NCBI GenBank assembly: GCA_013400155.1
Contig: VXBM01000010.1
Location: 288,876 to 352,875 of the forward strand
Direction: 5' to 3'
Origin: Helopsaltes ochotensis
Taxonomy: Eukaryota > Chordata > Aves > Passeriformes > Locustellidae
DNA length: 64,000 nt
Program-made: the position numbers and the translations under genes
In this document: positions 61,164-64,000 of the stretch, piece after piece
How the letters are laid out: each line of letters opens with the position of its first letter
Position numbering within the stretch: the first letter of the stretch is position 1
Notes under the pieces: generated by a model
The model's input: the letters and a program-made list of their open reading frames with translations, nothing else
Database searches by the model: none
Told to the model about the DNA's origin: nothing

Positions 61164-63952
61164 ATTCAGGATGGAGGTATGCAATAGGCAAAATCCAACT
61201 CTGAATATTTTAACAAAGTTTTCTATAAAATCATCTCACAATGAAGCAGATATTCTGTCCTATGATATTTGAATTCATTAAAGATGAATAACATAGCTTT
61301 TGTTGAACATTAGAGAGTGTTCAAGTAATATAAAAGGCAGGGGACCTTTTGGCCTCAGAGTCATTGGAGAGGTAATTACTGTAATTGTGCTGCACTGTTT
61401 CTTTTCATCACAGGTTGATGCATATGCTGTGTATTTTGCTTAATATTTGTATAAAACCTGTAATTTTAAATAACGCCTGCTGTTCTTTGGTGCATGAAGG
61501 TCTACAGTCTGTTTCAAAGTAAAAAAATTATGTACTTCATGGTTGGAGAGATGCAGTGTGAGCAGTGACAGCAGACAGGAAAATGGATCAGAGCTACTCA
61601 TCATTACCATTAAGGAAGTGTTGATGAAAGCTCTTGCTTTGTAAAAACCCAATGGCTCAGCTTCAAAAGTTCTAAAACTTTGGCTAATAATTTAGATTAG
61701 TCATCCAAGTCTAGCTCTTCCTTTTCCCCAAGTCTTTCTGCCTGGATGCTGACAGCACTGTTTTCAAATGGAGGAGAGAGAGCCAAAAGGAAAAGCAGAT
61801 ACCTACTTCAGTAGCTTTTCATAGCACACAGAGTAGCTTTGGGCAGGAGAAAGAGAACACGATTTGGTAGCTGTTGGCCCAAGTGTGAAAGCTTCAGGTG
61901 TGAAAGGTTCCCTGCTTCCTTTCCCTTAAGAGATTCACTCTACCAGTGGCAGTGAAGAGCCACCTGTGTCCTGACAGCTGTCCTGGAAGTCATTCATCTG
62001 GCTGAAGGACTCAGCTTCTGTACTCAAGCTTGAGCATGCAGTCATAGAGCTTAGTGCTGCCTTCCTTTTCTGTGCCAGCTTTCCCAGGAGATCAGTCCTG
62101 GTATCTCAGTCCTGCAGGGGCAAAACTGATCAGAGGGTTTGGGTCTTGATTTTATACCCTTTCCTGACCTTCAAGTGCATCAAGAGTTGTTTGAAGAAAA
62201 AATAATTCCTAGAAATATCTGCATTCAGTTTTGCTCATCTTTCCATAAAAGAATCATAGGAACAGATTCCTCAAAGTACACAAACAGGTGGTCTAAAAGA
62301 TAATCTCTTGGCACCATTTTTTCTTACATTTTGTAATCCAGTAGGGAGGGCTAATCTTTTGGTCTTCAGTTCCCCTTCTGCCCTCCCAATAAATGATGGA
62401 GAAGAAAGAATAAGGCAGAGATCTAAGCTGATTTGCCAAGAGATTTTTGGATTTTGTTGGCTTTTTTTTTCCCTTCTACAGGGACAAAAGCCACCTATCT
62501 GAACTGGGAGATTAAGTGGAAACCTCTGTGTGTAAGTAGTGTAATTTCAAGGAGTGTGAATGTACTCTTAAAAGGGCTGTGAGTATATCTACCCCAGGAA
62601 AGCAATAGCCACTCCTGTGTTTAATGCTGCTTGGGAAGCTGGAACTTAAGGAAGATTTTCTTCCATTTGTCGAAATCCAAACCAGTATCTGGATGTTTCC
62701 ACAAAGTACAGATACCACTGTGAGTTTCTGTGCCCTTATGTCTGCAGCTGCAGAGTACAGTGTTTTAGTCCTGCTTCAGATGAAAATGTTTTAGTCCTGC
62801 TTATTTCTTCCTGTGACTAAAGGGAAAAAACCTAATACAGAGAAAGAAATGCCCTCTTGCTCACAACACATTTACTAGCCTACTGTCCTGCCTGCTTCAG
62901 CCCCCAGAGAAAAAATCTTCCCTGTATTTTTTGAGGCTTTGGAATTTATCATTCCTTGTAATGGTCTGATGTACATGACTGTCTGAAAAGAGTTTATCTC
63001 TCGTTTCTAACTTGGAGATGTTTGTCCTTTTCCTTGTTAGCCCTTTCCAGACTGCAAATCAAAGATGTAACTTCAGCTTCCAAGTTGCTATGTTAAAAAA
63101 AGCTTCAAAACCAAATTTTTGTTACTTAATACCAAGGTAGATAAAAGCCTGAAAGGTCATGAAACACTGTGCCCTTGCTTTCACCAGTGATCTTACACTG
63201 GTGCTCAGTTTTTAAATAATAATAAAAAAACCTCTTTAAGAGGAATGAGATACACCTGTGTCAGCATGTTTCACAGAGTCCTCCTCATCCCCTCTTCCAG
63301 AGCTTTGTTTGGGATAGTGATACATGGGCACTGAAATTAGATGCCTTGGAAAATCCCACCTCTCAGTGCCAGAGCAGAAAATTGTGCGGAAAGGTTGAGA
63401 AAAACCAGAATCCATCACGGTTTTTTGTAAGCTTTTTCATTTCTTTTTTTCTTTTCTGTCAGAACCCACAGAAAGGACTAAGTGTTGAGTGGCAAGTCTG
63501 AGGAGGTCCCCAAGGCAAAAAAACAGGGAGTGCACTTTGCAAGCAGTTTCTGGAATAACTCCAGACCTTAGAACAAGCTGTATGGATCCTAACCCACCCT
63601 TCCTGGACTCAGTCCTTGCAATTAGCAAGGAACTTTCAGTCTGGGAAATGACAGCCAGCTATAGCTTCAGACTAAGGGAGAAAATAGGCATTGTCCAGAG
63701 GGGGAAACTAGTGGAGCTGTACAAGAATTTTGCTGCAACGTTGTCTCTGGAGAAGAAACCATGAAACATGGATGTTGGATCCTAATGATGTAGGATCTTT
63801 GAGTGTCTTTAGATAAAGCCATGAGATGCAATTTATAGATTCCCTCTATAAATACCTCCAAAACAGGTGCTTTTGTTAGATTCCCACTCACTGGCCACAT
63901 CTCCTGCAGTACACAGGTGATTTTATTAATTTAGGGCATTGGCTTTCCTTTG
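61164..63952. other. Unique sequence, no feature recognised
   Basis: Frames at 63489-63764 (plus) and 63667-63900 (minus) overlap and show no recognisable domain. No named repeat is seen. Confidence 0.5.
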
Positions 63953-64000
63953 CTAAATCTAAATCTAAATCTAAATCTAAATCTAAATCTAAATCTAAAT
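63953..64000. repeat. Perfect (CTAAAT)8 hexamer array, truncated by the window edge
   Basis: Eight exact CTAAAT units run to the last base of the window, so the true length is unknown. The unit differs from the vertebrate telomere unit (CCCTAA), so this is not an interstitial telomere as read. Confidence 0.97.

Noticed and set aside
63953..64000. Interstitial telomere repeat
   Set aside because: The unit is CTAAAT, not CCCTAA/TTAGGG.
1..64000. CRISPR array, operon or phage-like cluster
   Set aside because: No regularly spaced repeats with unique spacers, no tightly packed frames and no ribosome-site pattern; the repeats are avian LINE and LTR elements.

Overview
This window looks like about 64 kb of vertebrate, almost certainly bird, nuclear DNA, and it reads as non-coding: a gene desert or the inside of one or more very long introns. 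The evidence for a bird is the transposon content. Nearly every recognisable interspersed repeat is a 5'-truncated CR1 LINE with the typical avian 3' end, a purine-rich segment ending in 'ccttccaac..' followed by copies of the 8-bp 'attctgtg/attctatg' unit. There are also two solo LTRs of endogenous retroviruses. The longer one begins and ends like an LTR family I know from songbird genomes, so a passerine is the best guess. The base composition is AT-rich, stop codons are dense in all frames, and there are no operons, ribosome sites or compact gene packing. The sequence is not prokaryotic or viral.

Layout. 1-19.3 kb: AT-rich unique sequence with two short CR1 3' ends (about 10.40 and 13.14 kb) and small tandem repeats (7.32 and 15.03 kb). 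19.34-20.10 kb: a minus-strand CR1 interrupted by a 292-bp solo LTR, the clearest structure in the window. 24.15-24.22 kb: a 59-base T run facing an A10 run. About 25.5 kb: a short open frame behind a good splice-acceptor-like sequence, the best candidate coding exon but unidentified. 26.2-30.5 kb: the most transposon-rich part, with two plus-strand CR1 fragments flanking a 748-bp minus-strand solo LTR. 31.196-31.430 kb: a 235-N assembly gap ending in poly-A. 41.6-42.2 kb: two minus-strand CR1 tails. 43-47 kb: a (TG)n run and two small GC/CpG-rich patches. 49.1 kb and 61.1 kb: two older, diverged CR1 relics. 51.5-52.4 kb: a hexamer microsatellite and a 50-bp tandem duplication. 58.2-58.4 kb: a G-quadruplex motif and a short thrombospondin-type-1-like peptide. 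63.953-64.000 kb: a perfect (CTAAAT)8 array that runs off the window edge.

No protein-coding gene, tRNA, rRNA or CRISPR can be supported. Most of the longer open frames are explained by chance, by CR1 relics, or by GC-rich stretches with few stops. Three are listed as low-confidence candidates (25.5, 35.2 and 56.8 kb). Nothing here amounts to a multi-gene system. The best-supported results are the nested LTR-in-CR1 insertion and the dated layering of repeats. The most useful open questions are the 25.5-kb exon candidate, the CpG-rich patches and the open-ended hexamer array.
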